Source: an uncultured Naasia sp.
GTDB taxonomy: Bacteria; Actinomycetota; Actinomycetes; Actinomycetales; Microbacteriaceae
Direction: 5' to 3'
Assembly (NCBI GenBank): GCA_913778905.1
Contig: CAJYYA010000006.1
Span: forward strand, 1 to 64,000
DNA length: 64,000 nucleotides
The stretch's first letter is position 1. Every line of letters starts with the position of its first letter. Positions 1-7,647 of the stretch are shown here, piece by piece. Position numbers and translations under genes: made by a program. The notes under the pieces were generated by a model. The model did not search any database and was not told where the DNA came from. It saw only the letters and a list, made by a program, of their open reading frames with translations.

Positions 1-689
1 CGGAACACGTCCGCCTCGATCTGTCCGAATGTGCGTTCTTCGCCCTCCACCTTCAAGCTGCGAGCGATGCCGGTGACGGCGGCGGCTGCTCCGATGGCGT
101 CCTCGGCGGAGAGGAGCGCTCCGAACCAGGCCATCCCATCCGGGGCCGCCTCAACAGCGATCCGGCGGTCCGCGAGTGCCGCCCGGTGCCGCTCGATCAG
201 CGCCTCCGGTTCCAAAGCGGCCCGGATTTCGCGGGCGAGTCTCTCGAACCGGGTCGGAATCAACAGAGCCGCGGAGGGCAGCAAACGCGTTTCGTATTCG
301 GTGAACCATTCCGGTGAGAGTCCGGTGGCTTCGCGGACCAGGATCTGAGCGTGCCGTTCGGACACGGCCCCGTCTCGCATCCCATCGAGGGTGGTGGGGA
401 AGTCATGCACAAGCCGGCGTGCGGTCTCCAACTCGGTGTGGGCCGCTTTCTCGTGGATATGGATGACGGCGGCGACGTCCGCGCGTAGGTCCCGCCAGGC
501 CAGGTCGTCCGGGTCGCGCCAGGACGCACCCGTCTCAGCCTCGGCTACCTGGCGGAGTTGGTCGATGATCGTGTACCGTTCCGCGGCCACGCGGCGGGCG
601 GTGGCGGTTGACTGCTCAAGCCGGTCGACGAGAACCCGGGCGGTCCCGCCGGCGGGGGTGCCGGTCGTACCGCTACGGGTGGTGGTCAT
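1..689 (-). CDS. DUF222 / HNH endonuclease family protein, 3' part outside window
   Basis: The reading frame starts at ATG 689-687 and runs leftward without a stop to the window edge, giving about 229 residues (MTTTRSGTTGTP...). The body carries the alpha-helical, Arg/Glu-rich DUF222 pattern, with segments such as DPDDLAWRDLRADVAAV and LSPEWFTEYETRLLPSAALL. Actinobacterial DUF222 proteins usually end in an HNH nuclease domain; that part lies outside the window and was not seen. Such genes are often present in many copies per actinobacterial genome and their role is unknown. The gene is preceded by the repeat-rich gap at 690-1126. Family assignment is good; nuclease activity is inference. Confidence 0.75.
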   Translation of the reverse strand, partial: MTTTRSGTTGTPAGGTARVLVDRLEQSTATARRVAAERYTIIDQLRQVAEAETGASWRDPDDLAWRDLRADVAAVIHIHEKAAHTELETARRLVHDFPTTLDGMRDGAVSERHAQILVREATGLSPEWFTEYETRLLPSAALLIPTRFERLAREIRAALEPEALIERHRAALADRRIAVEAAPDGMAWFGALLSAEDAIGAAAAVTGIARSLKVEGEERTFGQIEADVF

Positions 690-770
690 GACGCTTACTC
701 AACCATGCACCTCCGACATCGGGTCCGGGGAGGAAAGGGGCGCCGGACCCAGCACGGACAGTGCTGCACC

Positions 771-820
771 GGGGCGCTTCGCGGCGGGCCTGGCGGCCCT
801 CCTCAGCGAGCAGGGGAAGC
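771..820. repeat. Direct repeat copy 1 (50 bp)
   Basis: Begins GGGGCGCTTCGCG and continues through CTCAGCGAGCAGGGG. It matches 1011-1060 with few differences, mainly around GCGGCGGG versus GCGATGGG. The second copy sits directly before another family A unit, so the composite block appears duplicated. Confidence 0.7.
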
Positions 821-1010
821 ACAGACAGGCGGGCCAAGGGGCCCTGCGTTTCGCTTCGCTCAACGGGCGGGCGGTGACCCCGGGTGCAGGCGTTCTCCCG
901 CCCATTGAGCGCAGCGAAATGAAGGGGAGGGCGTCGAGTGCTGGCTGGTCATACGGAAGCCCTTGCGTTTCGCTGCGCTCAACGGGCGGGGCTCGTACGG
1001 TGCGGCATCC

Positions 1011-1060
1011 GGGGCGCTTCGCGATGGGCCTGGCGGCCCTCCTCAGCGAGCAGGGGCAGG
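1011..1060. repeat. Direct repeat copy 2 (50 bp)
   Basis: Second copy of the 771-820 repeat, sharing the central GCCTGGCGGCCCTCCTCAGC block. Like copy 1 it is followed by a family A core unit (1076-1112). Confidence 0.7.
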
Positions 1061-1126
1061 GGAAGACGCGCAGGGCCCCTGCGTTTCGCTTCGCTCAACG
1101 GGCGGGCGGGCGGTGAGGGAGAATCG

Positions 1127-1690
1127 TCAGGGCAGCGGATGAGCGGATCCACGGGCGTGGAGGTGGTCCTGCAGGCGACGGATGTGCTGGCCCAGTACGC
1201 CCGATGCGAGCAGGCCCGCCCCGAGGGGACCGCCCCTGTCGCTCCCGAGAGCAGGGAGTTGTGCGAGCGCGTCGGCCACCGCCGGCGTCAGGGCCGCGAT
1301 CTGCCACCGGTACTCGGCCTCGAGCAGGGCGTCCGCCTCATCCCCTTCGGCCGTGAGCGACACCGCTTTCGCCGCATACGCAGCCGCCCCCAGCGCGTGG
1401 GCGCCCATGTGCGCGACCCCGGCAGCCTGGCCGGCTGCGTGGGCCGCCGCTCGTGCAGCGGACGATGAGACCGACTGGGCAGCGCGCCCCGCGACGAAGC
1501 GTCGACGGATCTCGCCGGCCGTATCCAGCTCGCCTCGGGAGTAGGCACGGGCCCGCAGGATGCCGTCACGCGGGCGGTCGTCGAGCGGCGACTCCGCTTC
1601 GAAAAGTGGCAGCACCCGTTCGGCGCACGCCGCAGCCCACGCCGCGACCGTCCGTCGGTCGGCGTCGCTCAGCGACTGAGAGGAGAGCAT
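1127..1690 (-). CDS. Putative immunity protein (Imm-5-like), orphan
   Basis: 187 residues from ATG 1690. The N-terminus LSDADRRTVAAWAAACAERV is followed by a DDRPRD segment, an Ala-rich helical stretch (AARAAAHAAGQAAGVAHMG) and a C-terminal pattern ending in LRRLQDHLHARG-like residues. This resembles the putative immunity (Imm-5-like) family that NCBI annotates in actinobacteria and firmicutes. Longer upstream starts are possible but lack protein-like sequence, and the chosen ATG follows GAGGGA. No polymorphic toxin gene lies next to it, so it is an orphan or misnamed family member. It is transcribed away from the mntP riboswitch. Biochemical role unknown. Confidence 0.65.
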   Translation of the reverse strand: MLSSQSLSDADRRTVAAWAAACAERVLPLFEAESPLDDRPRDGILRARAYSRGELDTAGEIRRRFVAGRAAQSVSSSAARAAAHAAGQAAGVAHMGAHALGAAAYAAKAVSLTAEGDEADALLEAEYRWQIAALTPAVADALAQLPALGSDRGGPLGAGLLASGVLGQHIRRLQDHLHARGSAHPLP

Positions 1691-1748
1691 GTCCCTCACA
1701 ATGCCACCCGAGCAGCGGTTGCGCGGACGGCCTGGTACCTTCGTCAGA

Positions 1749-1878
1749 GAAGGGGAGTAGCTCTCAGCGTCTCGACGCGAGCGGTTCATCGACATACTGA
1801 CGGGTCCATATCCGTCCGGTGTTCCACCCAGCATCCCGGGCGAGCGAGACCTTCGGCACATCTCATGCCGGAGGACTC
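1749..1878 (+). ncRNA. yybP-ykoY manganese riboswitch upstream of mntP
   Basis: The segment contains the conserved yybP-ykoY parts in order: AGGGGAGTAGCTC near 1750-1762, a variable helix with TCGACATACTGACG, then CCCGGGCGAGCGAGACCTTCGGCAC at about 1836-1859 (quoted here in pieces: GGGCGAGCGAGACC and TTCGGCAC) and a closing GCCGGAGG. The family binds Mn2+ and activates export genes such as mntP. It lies directly before the mntP ribosome binding site, consistent with control of translation or early termination. Recognised by motif; no covariance search was run. Confidence 0.85.
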
Positions 1879-1920
1879 TCCCGAGTCGGCCGGTTCCAGA
1901 CCTGCAGAAGGACTGAGACC

Positions 1921-2490
1921 TTGACCTTCCCCACACTCGTCTTCATCGCGCTCGGCGTCTCCGCCGATGCCTTCGCCGTCGCCCTCACACAGGGGCTCCG
2001 GATGAGGCGCCTCCTGATCAGGAACGCGCTGATCGTCGCCGGCGCGTTCGCGCTCTTCCAGGTGGCGATGCCGCTCATCGGTTGGGCGATCGGATCTCTC
2101 TTCGCGGATTACATCACCGCCGTCGATCACTGGATCGCCTTCGCCCTGCTCGCCCTCATCGGGGGCAAGATGCTGTGGGAGGCGCTCCGTCCGGATCGTG
2201 AGGCAGAGACGGCCGCTCCGCAGGGACTGCGGTGGCGCGAGCTCCTCGTCCTCTCGTTCGCGACCAGTGTCGATGCCCTCGCCGTCGGTATCTCTTTCGC
2301 GTTCCTCGAGGTGAACATCTGGGGTGCCGTCACGCTCATCGGAATCACGACGCTGGTTCTGTCACTCGCCGCCGTGGCGATCGGACACCGCGTCGGCGCC
2401 CGCTTCCAGCGCCCTGCCGAGCTGGCCGGCGGCGTGGTGCTCATCTTCATCGGCGTGCAGGTGCTGCTCGAGCACCTGGGGATCTGGTGA
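1921..2490 (+). CDS. mntP: Manganese efflux pump MntP
   Basis: 189 residues, start TTG 1921 chosen because GAAGGA lies 8 nt upstream and because the protein then aligns in length with the family (about 188 residues). Six hydrophobic segments are visible. The two internal-repeat motifs SADAFAVAL (Asp16) and TSVDALAVG (Asp118) fall at the same positions as the essential aspartates of E. coli MntP. The protein exports Mn2+ across the inner membrane and protects against manganese excess. The upstream yybP-ykoY riboswitch implies Mn2+-induced expression. Assignment is firm. Confidence 0.95.
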   Translation: MTFPTLVFIALGVSADAFAVALTQGLRMRRLLIRNALIVAGAFALFQVAMPLIGWAIGSLFADYITAVDHWIAFALLALIGGKMLWEALRPDREAETAAPQGLRWRELLVLSFATSVDALAVGISFAFLEVNIWGAVTLIGITTLVLSLAAVAIGHRVGARFQRPAELAGGVVLIFIGVQVLLEHLGIW

Positions 2491-2570
2491 GCCGGCGTAG
2501 GGGCGTTCCCGGAGCCTCTCGACGAGCCCACGATTCGATTCCACCCACCCCGGTATGAGGATCCGCCCCG

Positions 2571-3947
2571 ATGACCGAACCCCTGCCCGACCACGCGACC
2601 GACGCGCCCGTCTTCATCACCCGGACCGGTCGCTACATCGGGCTGCGAACCGAGGGGATCCAGAAGGCCCTCGGTATCCGGTACGCAACTGCGGAGCGCT
2701 TCCACCCGCCCGTGCCCGTCCCGCCATCCGGAGCCCTGATCGAGGCGGTCATTCCCGCCCCTGCGTGTCCGCAGCGGGTGCCGCGGACGAACGAGATCAT
2801 GGGCGACCCCGAGCGCACCGTCGTGTTCGACGAGGACTGCCTGCGCCTGTCGATCACCCTCCCGGGTGACGCAGCGGAGGGGGAGCGCCTGCCTGTTCTG
2901 GTGTGGATCCACGGCGGCTCCTACGTCTTCGGCGCCGGAGACCTGCCGCTTCTCGATCCGGCGACGCTGGTGCGCGAGCAACGCGTGGTCGTCGTCGCGG
3001 TGACCTACCGGCTCGGCATCCTGGGCTTCCTCGGAGGCGTCGACCCGAACGGAGACGCGAGGCCGGCCAATCTCGGTCTCCTCGACATCCGAGAGGCGTT
3101 GCGCTGGGTGCGATCGTCGATCGCGGCGTTCTCGGGCGATCCGGATCGCGTCACGCTCGTCGGGCAGTCCGCAGGCGGCGACGCCGTCGCGCACCTGATG
3201 ATCAGCGACGGCGTGGAGGGGCTGTTCAAGCGCGTCGTCATCCAGAGCGCGCCGTTCGGCCTGCGCCGGCATCGAGCGCGGATGACCCGCATGATGCTCG
3301 CCGCAGCCGGTCCGCTCGACGCGTCGACTCCGCTGGCGCAGGTGCACGAGGCCGAGGCGCGGGCAGACGCGGTGGGCGCACGGTTCGGCTTCAAAGGCGG
3401 GATGCCGTTCGGAACCCAGTACGGTCACGCACCTCTGCCGCCCGAACGTGAGGCGGCGGGTCGCTGGCGGCGGGTGGCTCCCCGCTACGACGCCTTGGTG
3501 GGCTGGACCTCGGAGGAGACGTCGCTCTTCGTCGACTTCTCCCCGCCGCTCGTCCGCCTCTTCTCGCTGCCGCGGGTCGGAGGCGCGATCCGCGCCCTCG
3601 CTCTCCGGATCTCGACCGACGTCGTTTACCGTGTCCCGGGTCGTCGCTTCGCGCGGTCGCTGGCGAAGGGTGGCGGATCCGTCGCGACCTACGAGCTCCG
3701 GTGGCGGCCGCGCGGCGGGGCGCTCGGGGCGACCCACACCATCGATCTCGCGCTCCTCTTCCCCGGCCCGCTCTGGCGGGGCGCCGGAGTGCTCGGTGAT
3801 GTACGGCCCGACGAACTGCCTCCGCTGGGAGAAGCCGTTCGGCGCGTCTGGGCCGGATTCGCCGCCACCGGACGGGTTGACGAAGCGGCGACGACGCGGG
3901 TCCCCGTGCCTATGCTCTTCCGGACCCTTCGGCGCCGTTCCCGCTGA
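2571..3947 (+). CDS. Carboxylesterase type B (p-nitrobenzyl esterase-like)
   Basis: 458 residues from ATG 2571. Alpha/beta-hydrolase of the carboxylesterase/lipase type B family: oxyanion-hole motif WIHGGSYVFG, nucleophile elbow GQSAGG with Ser200, and likely acid and histidine in GWTSEET and GATHTIDLALLF. The N-terminal YIGLRTEGIQKALGIRYA segment corresponds to the conserved start of this family, where most members read GxxxxFxGIPYA. At 458 residues it is slightly shorter than typical members (about 500), mainly in loops. No signal peptide, so cytoplasmic. Substrate unknown; hydrolysis of esters is family-level knowledge. Confidence 0.85.
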   Translation: MTEPLPDHATDAPVFITRTGRYIGLRTEGIQKALGIRYATAERFHPPVPVPPSGALIEAVIPAPACPQRVPRTNEIMGDPERTVVFDEDCLRLSITLPGDAAEGERLPVLVWIHGGSYVFGAGDLPLLDPATLVREQRVVVVAVTYRLGILGFLGGVDPNGDARPANLGLLDIREALRWVRSSIAAFSGDPDRVTLVGQSAGGDAVAHLMISDGVEGLFKRVVIQSAPFGLRRHRARMTRMMLAAAGPLDASTPLAQVHEAEARADAVGARFGFKGGMPFGTQYGHAPLPPEREAAGRWRRVAPRYDALVGWTSEETSLFVDFSPPLVRLFSLPRVGGAIRALALRISTDVVYRVPGRRFARSLAKGGGSVATYELRWRPRGGALGATHTIDLALLFPGPLWRGAGVLGDVRPDELPPLGEAVRRVWAGFAATGRVDEAATTRVPVPMLFRTLRRRSR

Positions 3948-4000
3948 TCTCACGGGTCGACCGGGTGTCGAGGGGCCGTGGACCTGGTGAACGGAGCCGC

Positions 4001-4582
4001 TCAGCCCGAACGGGTGGCAGCGGATCCGAAAGCCGCCCTTATCGAATCCTGAACGGCATCGAGGTGCGAGACCAGGCTTCCGCCCTCGGGGTCCTGGAGC
4101 CACCGCTCCAGCGCGATCTGGATCAACTCGACCCCGAGCCCCGCGAAGACCCGAGCGTCCAGGGGGTCGACTCCGCGGCCTTCGAGGCCGGCCCGGATCG
4201 CGTCGCGAAGATCGGCCTGCTTGAGCAGGTCGCGTTCGCGGAGGGCCGGCTCCGCTTCGATGATCCGTCGAGCGACGCGCATCTGGTTGCGACGCGGCTC
4301 GAACCGGCTCCCGGCGAGAGCTCGGAGCCCGGCGGTGATCAGAGAGAGGGGCTCCACCTCGGGTGGCGCCCCTTCGATCATCCGTGTAGCGATCCGGGGG
4401 ATCTCGTCGTCACCGAAGAAGACCTCGCGTTTGTCGCTGAAGTGCCGGAAGAAGGTGCGCTGGGTGAGGCCGGCACGGCCCACGATGTCGGGCACGGTCG
4501 TCGCCGAGAAGCCCTTCTCCTCGAACAGCTCGAGCGCCGCGGTGCGCAGGCGGTCGGCGGTGCCGGGTTCCCATCTGGCCAT
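4001..4582 (-). CDS. TetR-family transcriptional regulator
   Basis: 193 residues from ATG 4582. The N-terminal helix-turn-helix is clear: LELFEEKGFSATTVPDIVGR followed by AGLTQRTFFRHFSDKREVFF (about residues 17-56). The C-terminal domain has no recognisable ligand motif. It is divergent from the oxidoreductase at 4661, 78 bp apart, the classic layout in which the regulator represses both genes. The mRNA is probably leaderless, with TACGCT 6 nt before the ATG. Ligand unknown. Confidence 0.9.
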   Translation of the reverse strand: MARWEPGTADRLRTAALELFEEKGFSATTVPDIVGRAGLTQRTFFRHFSDKREVFFGDDEIPRIATRMIEGAPPEVEPLSLITAGLRALAGSRFEPRRNQMRVARRIIEAEPALRERDLLKQADLRDAIRAGLEGRGVDPLDARVFAGLGVELIQIALERWLQDPEGGSLVSHLDAVQDSIRAAFGSAATRSG

Positions 4583-4588
4583 GTCTTC

Positions 4589-4594
4589 AGCGTA
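4589..4594 (-). promoter_or_regulatory. Leaderless -10 box of the TetR gene
   Basis: TACGCT on the minus strand, then 6 nt, then ATG 4582. No Shine-Dalgarno is present. Confidence 0.55.
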
Positions 4595-4645
4595 GTGAAG
4601 GCATGAAGTGTCATGGGGTTAGAGTGAAGTCACTTCGTGTCATCA
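4594..4645. promoter_or_regulatory. Probable TetR operator region in the divergent promoter
   Basis: The gap contains two related copies, TGAAGTGTCAT and TGAAGTCACTTCGTGTCATC; the second includes the near-palindrome GAAGTCACTTC. Repeated GAAGTG/GTCAT words between a TetR gene and its divergent neighbour suggest operators. Inferred from arrangement only. Confidence 0.5.
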
Positions 4646-4660
4646 CACCGGAAGGCTCCC

Positions 4661-5782
4661 ATGTCCGATCATCGCGCCGCCGTCCTGCCCTCTCCCCGCG
4701 CGCCGCTGGAGGTCCGCTCCGTGCCGGACCCTGCTCCCGCGCCGGACGAGATCCTCGTCCGAGTCCGCGCCGTCGCGGTCAACCCGGTCGACTGGGTGAT
4801 CCAGGGCACAGGGTCCGTCACCTACGGCTGGCTGAAGGCCCCGGCGGTCCTCGGCTCCGACGTCGCGGGTGAGGTCATCGCGGTCGGATCGGCGACCACC
4901 AGATTCCGGGTGGGCGACCGGGTCGTCGGGCTCGCGACGGGCACCGACAAGGGGCGGGACCCCCTCCGCGAAGGGGCGTTCCAGCAGCGGACCGTGCTGC
5001 TCGAACGGCTCAGTGCGCCCATCCCTGAGGGGATGACGAACGAACAGGCGGCCGTCCTTCCGCTCGGGGTGTCCACGGCCGCATGCGGCCTCTTCCAGCC
5101 TTCGCACCTCGGCTTGCGCCTTCCCGGCGACGGGGAGGCATCGTCCGACGCCGGAGTCGTCATCGTGTGGGGCGGAGCCACCAGCGTCGGGATGAACACG
5201 ATTCAGCTCGCGCGGGCGTCGGGCTACGACGTCGTCACCACGGCCTCGCCTCGCAGTGCCGCCCTGCTCGTCGAGCTCGGGGCGGACTCGGTCGTCGACC
5301 GCACGTCGCCGGACGCGATCGCGCAGCTCGTCGACGCCGTGGGCGACCGCCCGGTGGTCGGTGCGATCGCTCTGGGGGCCGGATCCGCGGGGCCGTGTAT
5401 CGAGGTGCTGCGTCGCACCGGCGGGCGAAATCTGGCGATGGCGAGCACCCCGGTGTCGCTCGAGGGGCTGGCGGGCCGCCGTCGGCTGTTCCCGGCCATG
5501 ATCCCCACCTTCGCCAGAATCGGCGTCACCATGGGGGTGCTGATGCTGCGTGCTCGACTGGCCGGCATCCGGGCCGGGTTCATCTGGGGATCGAGCCTGC
5601 GCGACGATCGGCTCGGCGAGCGACTCTGGGGCGGTTTCCTCCCCGGCGCCCTCGGGAACGGCGCCATCCGCCCGCTTCCCGAACCGCTGGTCGTGGGGCG
5701 AGGACTCGACGCGGTGCAGGAGGGCATCGACCGTCAGCGCGCGGGCGTCTCGGCACGGAAGGTGGTCGTCTCCATCGACTGA
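4661..5782 (+). CDS. Zinc-independent alcohol dehydrogenase-like NAD(P)H:quinone oxidoreductase (MDR)
   Basis: 373 residues from ATG 4661, preferred over GTG 4637 because GGAAGG precedes it at good spacing. Medium-chain dehydrogenase/reductase of the quinone-reductase/toxD type: N-terminal GroES-like fold with VAVNPVDWVIQG and LGSDVAGEVIAVG, then a Rossmann segment VVIVWGGATSVGMNTIQLA. No structural-zinc cysteine cluster is seen. These proteins reduce quinones or enones with NADPH. The divergent TetR regulator suggests induction by a small, possibly electrophilic compound. Substrate not determinable. Confidence 0.85.
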   Translation: MSDHRAAVLPSPRAPLEVRSVPDPAPAPDEILVRVRAVAVNPVDWVIQGTGSVTYGWLKAPAVLGSDVAGEVIAVGSATTRFRVGDRVVGLATGTDKGRDPLREGAFQQRTVLLERLSAPIPEGMTNEQAAVLPLGVSTAACGLFQPSHLGLRLPGDGEASSDAGVVIVWGGATSVGMNTIQLARASGYDVVTTASPRSAALLVELGADSVVDRTSPDAIAQLVDAVGDRPVVGAIALGAGSAGPCIEVLRRTGGRNLAMASTPVSLEGLAGRRRLFPAMIPTFARIGVTMGVLMLRARLAGIRAGFIWGSSLRDDRLGERLWGGFLPGALGNGAIRPLPEPLVVGRGLDAVQEGIDRQRAGVSARKVVVSID

Positions 5783-5867
5783 GGTGCCGGAAGCTCGATG
5801 GACCCTCGCGGATGTCTCCGCACGGGCTTCTCGATGCAGCTCCCGGGATGCGGCCAGGAGGCGGCCG

Positions 5868-5873
5868 TAGCGT
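5868..5873 (+). promoter_or_regulatory. Leaderless -10 box of the aldo-keto reductase gene
   Basis: TAGCGT, 6-nt gap, ATG at 5880, with no Shine-Dalgarno at normal distance. Confidence 0.6.
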
Positions 5874-5879
5874 GGCGAC

Positions 5880-6893
5880 ATGGAATTCCGCTACCTCGGC
5901 AACTCAGGCTTCAAGATCTCGGAGATCACCTACGGCAACTGGCTGACCCACGGGTCGCAGGTGGAGAACGACACGGCGTTCGCGTGCGTCCGAGCCGCCC
6001 TCGACAACGGCATCACCACGTTCGACACGGCTGATGTCTATGCGAACACGGCCGCCGAGACCGTACTCGGCGAGGCCCTCAAGGGCGAGCGCAGGCAATC
6101 GATCGAGATCTTCACCAAGGTGTTCGGCCCTACGGGCCCCAAGGGGCACAACGACGTGGGCCTCTCGCGCAAGCACATCATGGAGTCCATCGACGGATCG
6201 CTCGAGCGGCTGCAGACCGACTACGTCGATCTCTATCAGGCCCACCGCTTCGACCACTTCACTCCGCTCGAAGAGACCATGCAGGCCTTCGCCGATCTCG
6301 TCCGTCAAGGCAAGGTGCTCTACGTCGGCGTCAGCGAGTGGACGGCCGACCAGCTGCGCGACGGCGCAGCGCTGGCGAAGGAGCTGGGCTTCCAGCTCAT
6401 CTCGAACCAGCCGCAGTATTCGGCTCTCTGGCGCGTCATCGAGGAGGAGGTCGTGCCCGCCTCGAAGGAGCTCGGCATCTCTCAGATCGTGTGGTCGCCC
6501 ATCGCTCAGGGTGTTCTGACCGGCAAGTACAAGCCGGGCGCCGAGCTGCCCGCCGGATCACGAGCCACCGATGACAAGGGCAACGGCGCCAACATGATCA
6601 AGAGGTGGATGCGCGACGAGGTGCTCGAGCGCGTCCAGAAGCTTCAGCCCGTCGCCGACGAGCTCGATCTTTCGCTCGCACAGCTCGCGGTCGCGTGGAC
6701 CCTGCAGAACGAGAACGTGGCCTCGGCCATCATGGGTGCCTCGCGTCCCGAACAGGTCAAGGAGAACGTCGTCGCGGCCGGGGTGAAGATCCCCGCGGAG
6801 CTCATGCAGCGCATCGACGAGGCTCTCGGCGACGTCATCGAGCGCGACCCGGCCAAGACCCACGACAGCTCGCCGAAGCAGCGCGAGGCCTGA
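5880..6893 (+). CDS. Aldo/keto reductase (Kv-beta/YghZ-like)
   Basis: 337 residues, (beta/alpha)8 NADPH-dependent reductase. The catalytic tetrad is visible: Asp49 and Tyr54 in FDTADVY, Lys80 in IFTKVFG, His122 in YQAHRFD. The cofactor-binding end is seen in SNQPQYSAL and in the C-terminal SAIMGASRPEQVKEN. The family reduces aldehydes and ketones. It is a single gene with its own leaderless promoter, 97 bp after the oxidoreductase; the two may be functionally related in carbonyl detoxification, but that is inference. Confidence 0.92.
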   Translation: MEFRYLGNSGFKISEITYGNWLTHGSQVENDTAFACVRAALDNGITTFDTADVYANTAAETVLGEALKGERRQSIEIFTKVFGPTGPKGHNDVGLSRKHIMESIDGSLERLQTDYVDLYQAHRFDHFTPLEETMQAFADLVRQGKVLYVGVSEWTADQLRDGAALAKELGFQLISNQPQYSALWRVIEEEVVPASKELGISQIVWSPIAQGVLTGKYKPGAELPAGSRATDDKGNGANMIKRWMRDEVLERVQKLQPVADELDLSLAQLAVAWTLQNENVASAIMGASRPEQVKENVVAAGVKIPAELMQRIDEALGDVIERDPAKTHDSSPKQREA

Positions 6894-6952
6894 TCGGCTC
6901 GAACCGAACGGGCGGCGAATCGGTCAGCGGTACTGATGCGGGAGACATGATC

Positions 6953-7639
6953 ATGGAAGAGGCGACGATGGACGGCGACACCGAGGTCATGGCGATGTCC
7001 CCCCTCGGATCGGTACTGCTGCCCGGTATGCCGGCGGTGCTGCGTCTGTTCGAGCAGCGCTACCTCGAGATGCTCGCCGAACTGATACAGGTCGAGCCCG
7101 TGCAGTTCGGCATCGTGCTCATCGCCGGCGGAACGGAGGTGGGCGGTGGCGATCGGCGCTTCGAAGCGGGCTGCGTCGCTCGGGTCGTGCAGCTCATGGA
7201 GGGCGAGGGGTTCATCGGGCTGGTCGCCGAGGGCAAGACGCGGTTCGAGATCGTCGAATGGCTCGACGACGACCCGTACCCGAGGGCACGCGTGCGTTTC
7301 ATGCCGGAACTGGAATGGAACGATGACCTTCGCGGACGCCTGGACGAGACGGAGCGGGTCGTCCGACGTGCGCTCGCTCAGAGCAGCGAGTTCGAGGAGC
7401 AGAGGTGGGCGGCGGACACCGAGCTGTCCGAGGATCCGGTGGCCGCCGCATGGCAGCTCGCCGGCATCGCCCCGCTCGGCGAGCTCGACCGGTACTCCCT
7501 GCTCCGCGCCAGAGGGGTCGGCGAGCTGCTCGACGCGACCGGCCGACTGTCCACCGAGGCGGTCGAGACGCTCTCGCTGAAGTACGCGGACGACGAGGAA
7601 CTCGGGTTCGGAGGGGGTGACGACCCGCGCGACGATTGA
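6953..7639 (+). CDS. LON peptidase substrate-binding domain protein
   Basis: 228 residues from ATG 6953, chosen because GGAG at 6941-6944 gives about 8 nt spacing (ATG 6947 and 6968 are alternatives). The sequence MSPLGSVLLPGMPAVLRLFE, RYLEML and FGIVLI matches the N-terminal (LAN/PF02190) domain of Lon. No AAA+ or protease domain is present, as in other stand-alone LON-domain proteins whose function is unknown. It converges on the glycan locus with only 8 bp between stops. Confidence 0.85.
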   Translation: MEEATMDGDTEVMAMSPLGSVLLPGMPAVLRLFEQRYLEMLAELIQVEPVQFGIVLIAGGTEVGGGDRRFEAGCVARVVQLMEGEGFIGLVAEGKTRFEIVEWLDDDPYPRARVRFMPELEWNDDLRGRLDETERVVRRALAQSSEFEEQRWAADTELSEDPVAAAWQLAGIAPLGELDRYSLLRARGVGELLDATGRLSTEAVETLSLKYADDEELGFGGGDDPRDD

Positions 7640-7647
7640 CTCCGAAA

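Larger units (their letters stand above)
690..1126. repeat. Repeat-rich intergenic region (family A repeats)
   Basis: This 437-bp stretch has no convincing gene. It holds four copies of an approximately 30-bp repeat built around CGCTTCGCTCAACGGGCGGG or its complement: about 841-871, 897-927 (inverted), 961-990 and 1076-1112. Between them lies a longer direct repeat. The same family recurs, mostly in the opposite orientation, at 15933-16056. Its core TTTCGCTTCGCTCAA forms a short imperfect hairpin. Open frames crossing the region are repeat-derived and show no protein-like composition. Function unknown; such repeats resemble REP elements. Confidence 0.75.

Noticed and set aside
391-1116. 241-codon plus-strand frame over the DUF222 start and repeats
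   Set aside because: First half is antisense to the DUF222 coding sequence and the second half is translated repeat; no protein-like segment.
690-1126. CRISPR array at the repeat-rich gap
   Set aside because: Repeats differ in orientation and spacing, spacers are not uniform, and no cas gene is present.
1691-1936. N-terminal 82-codon extension of the Imm-5-like gene
   Set aside because: It would be antisense to the mntP riboswitch and start of mntP, and has no homologous-looking sequence; ATG 1690 is the natural start.
2127-4103. 658-codon open frame antisense to mntP and the esterase
   Set aside because: Both strands cannot encode conserved proteins here; the antisense product is Arg/Gly/Pro-rich with no family features, while MntP and the esterase have intact motifs.
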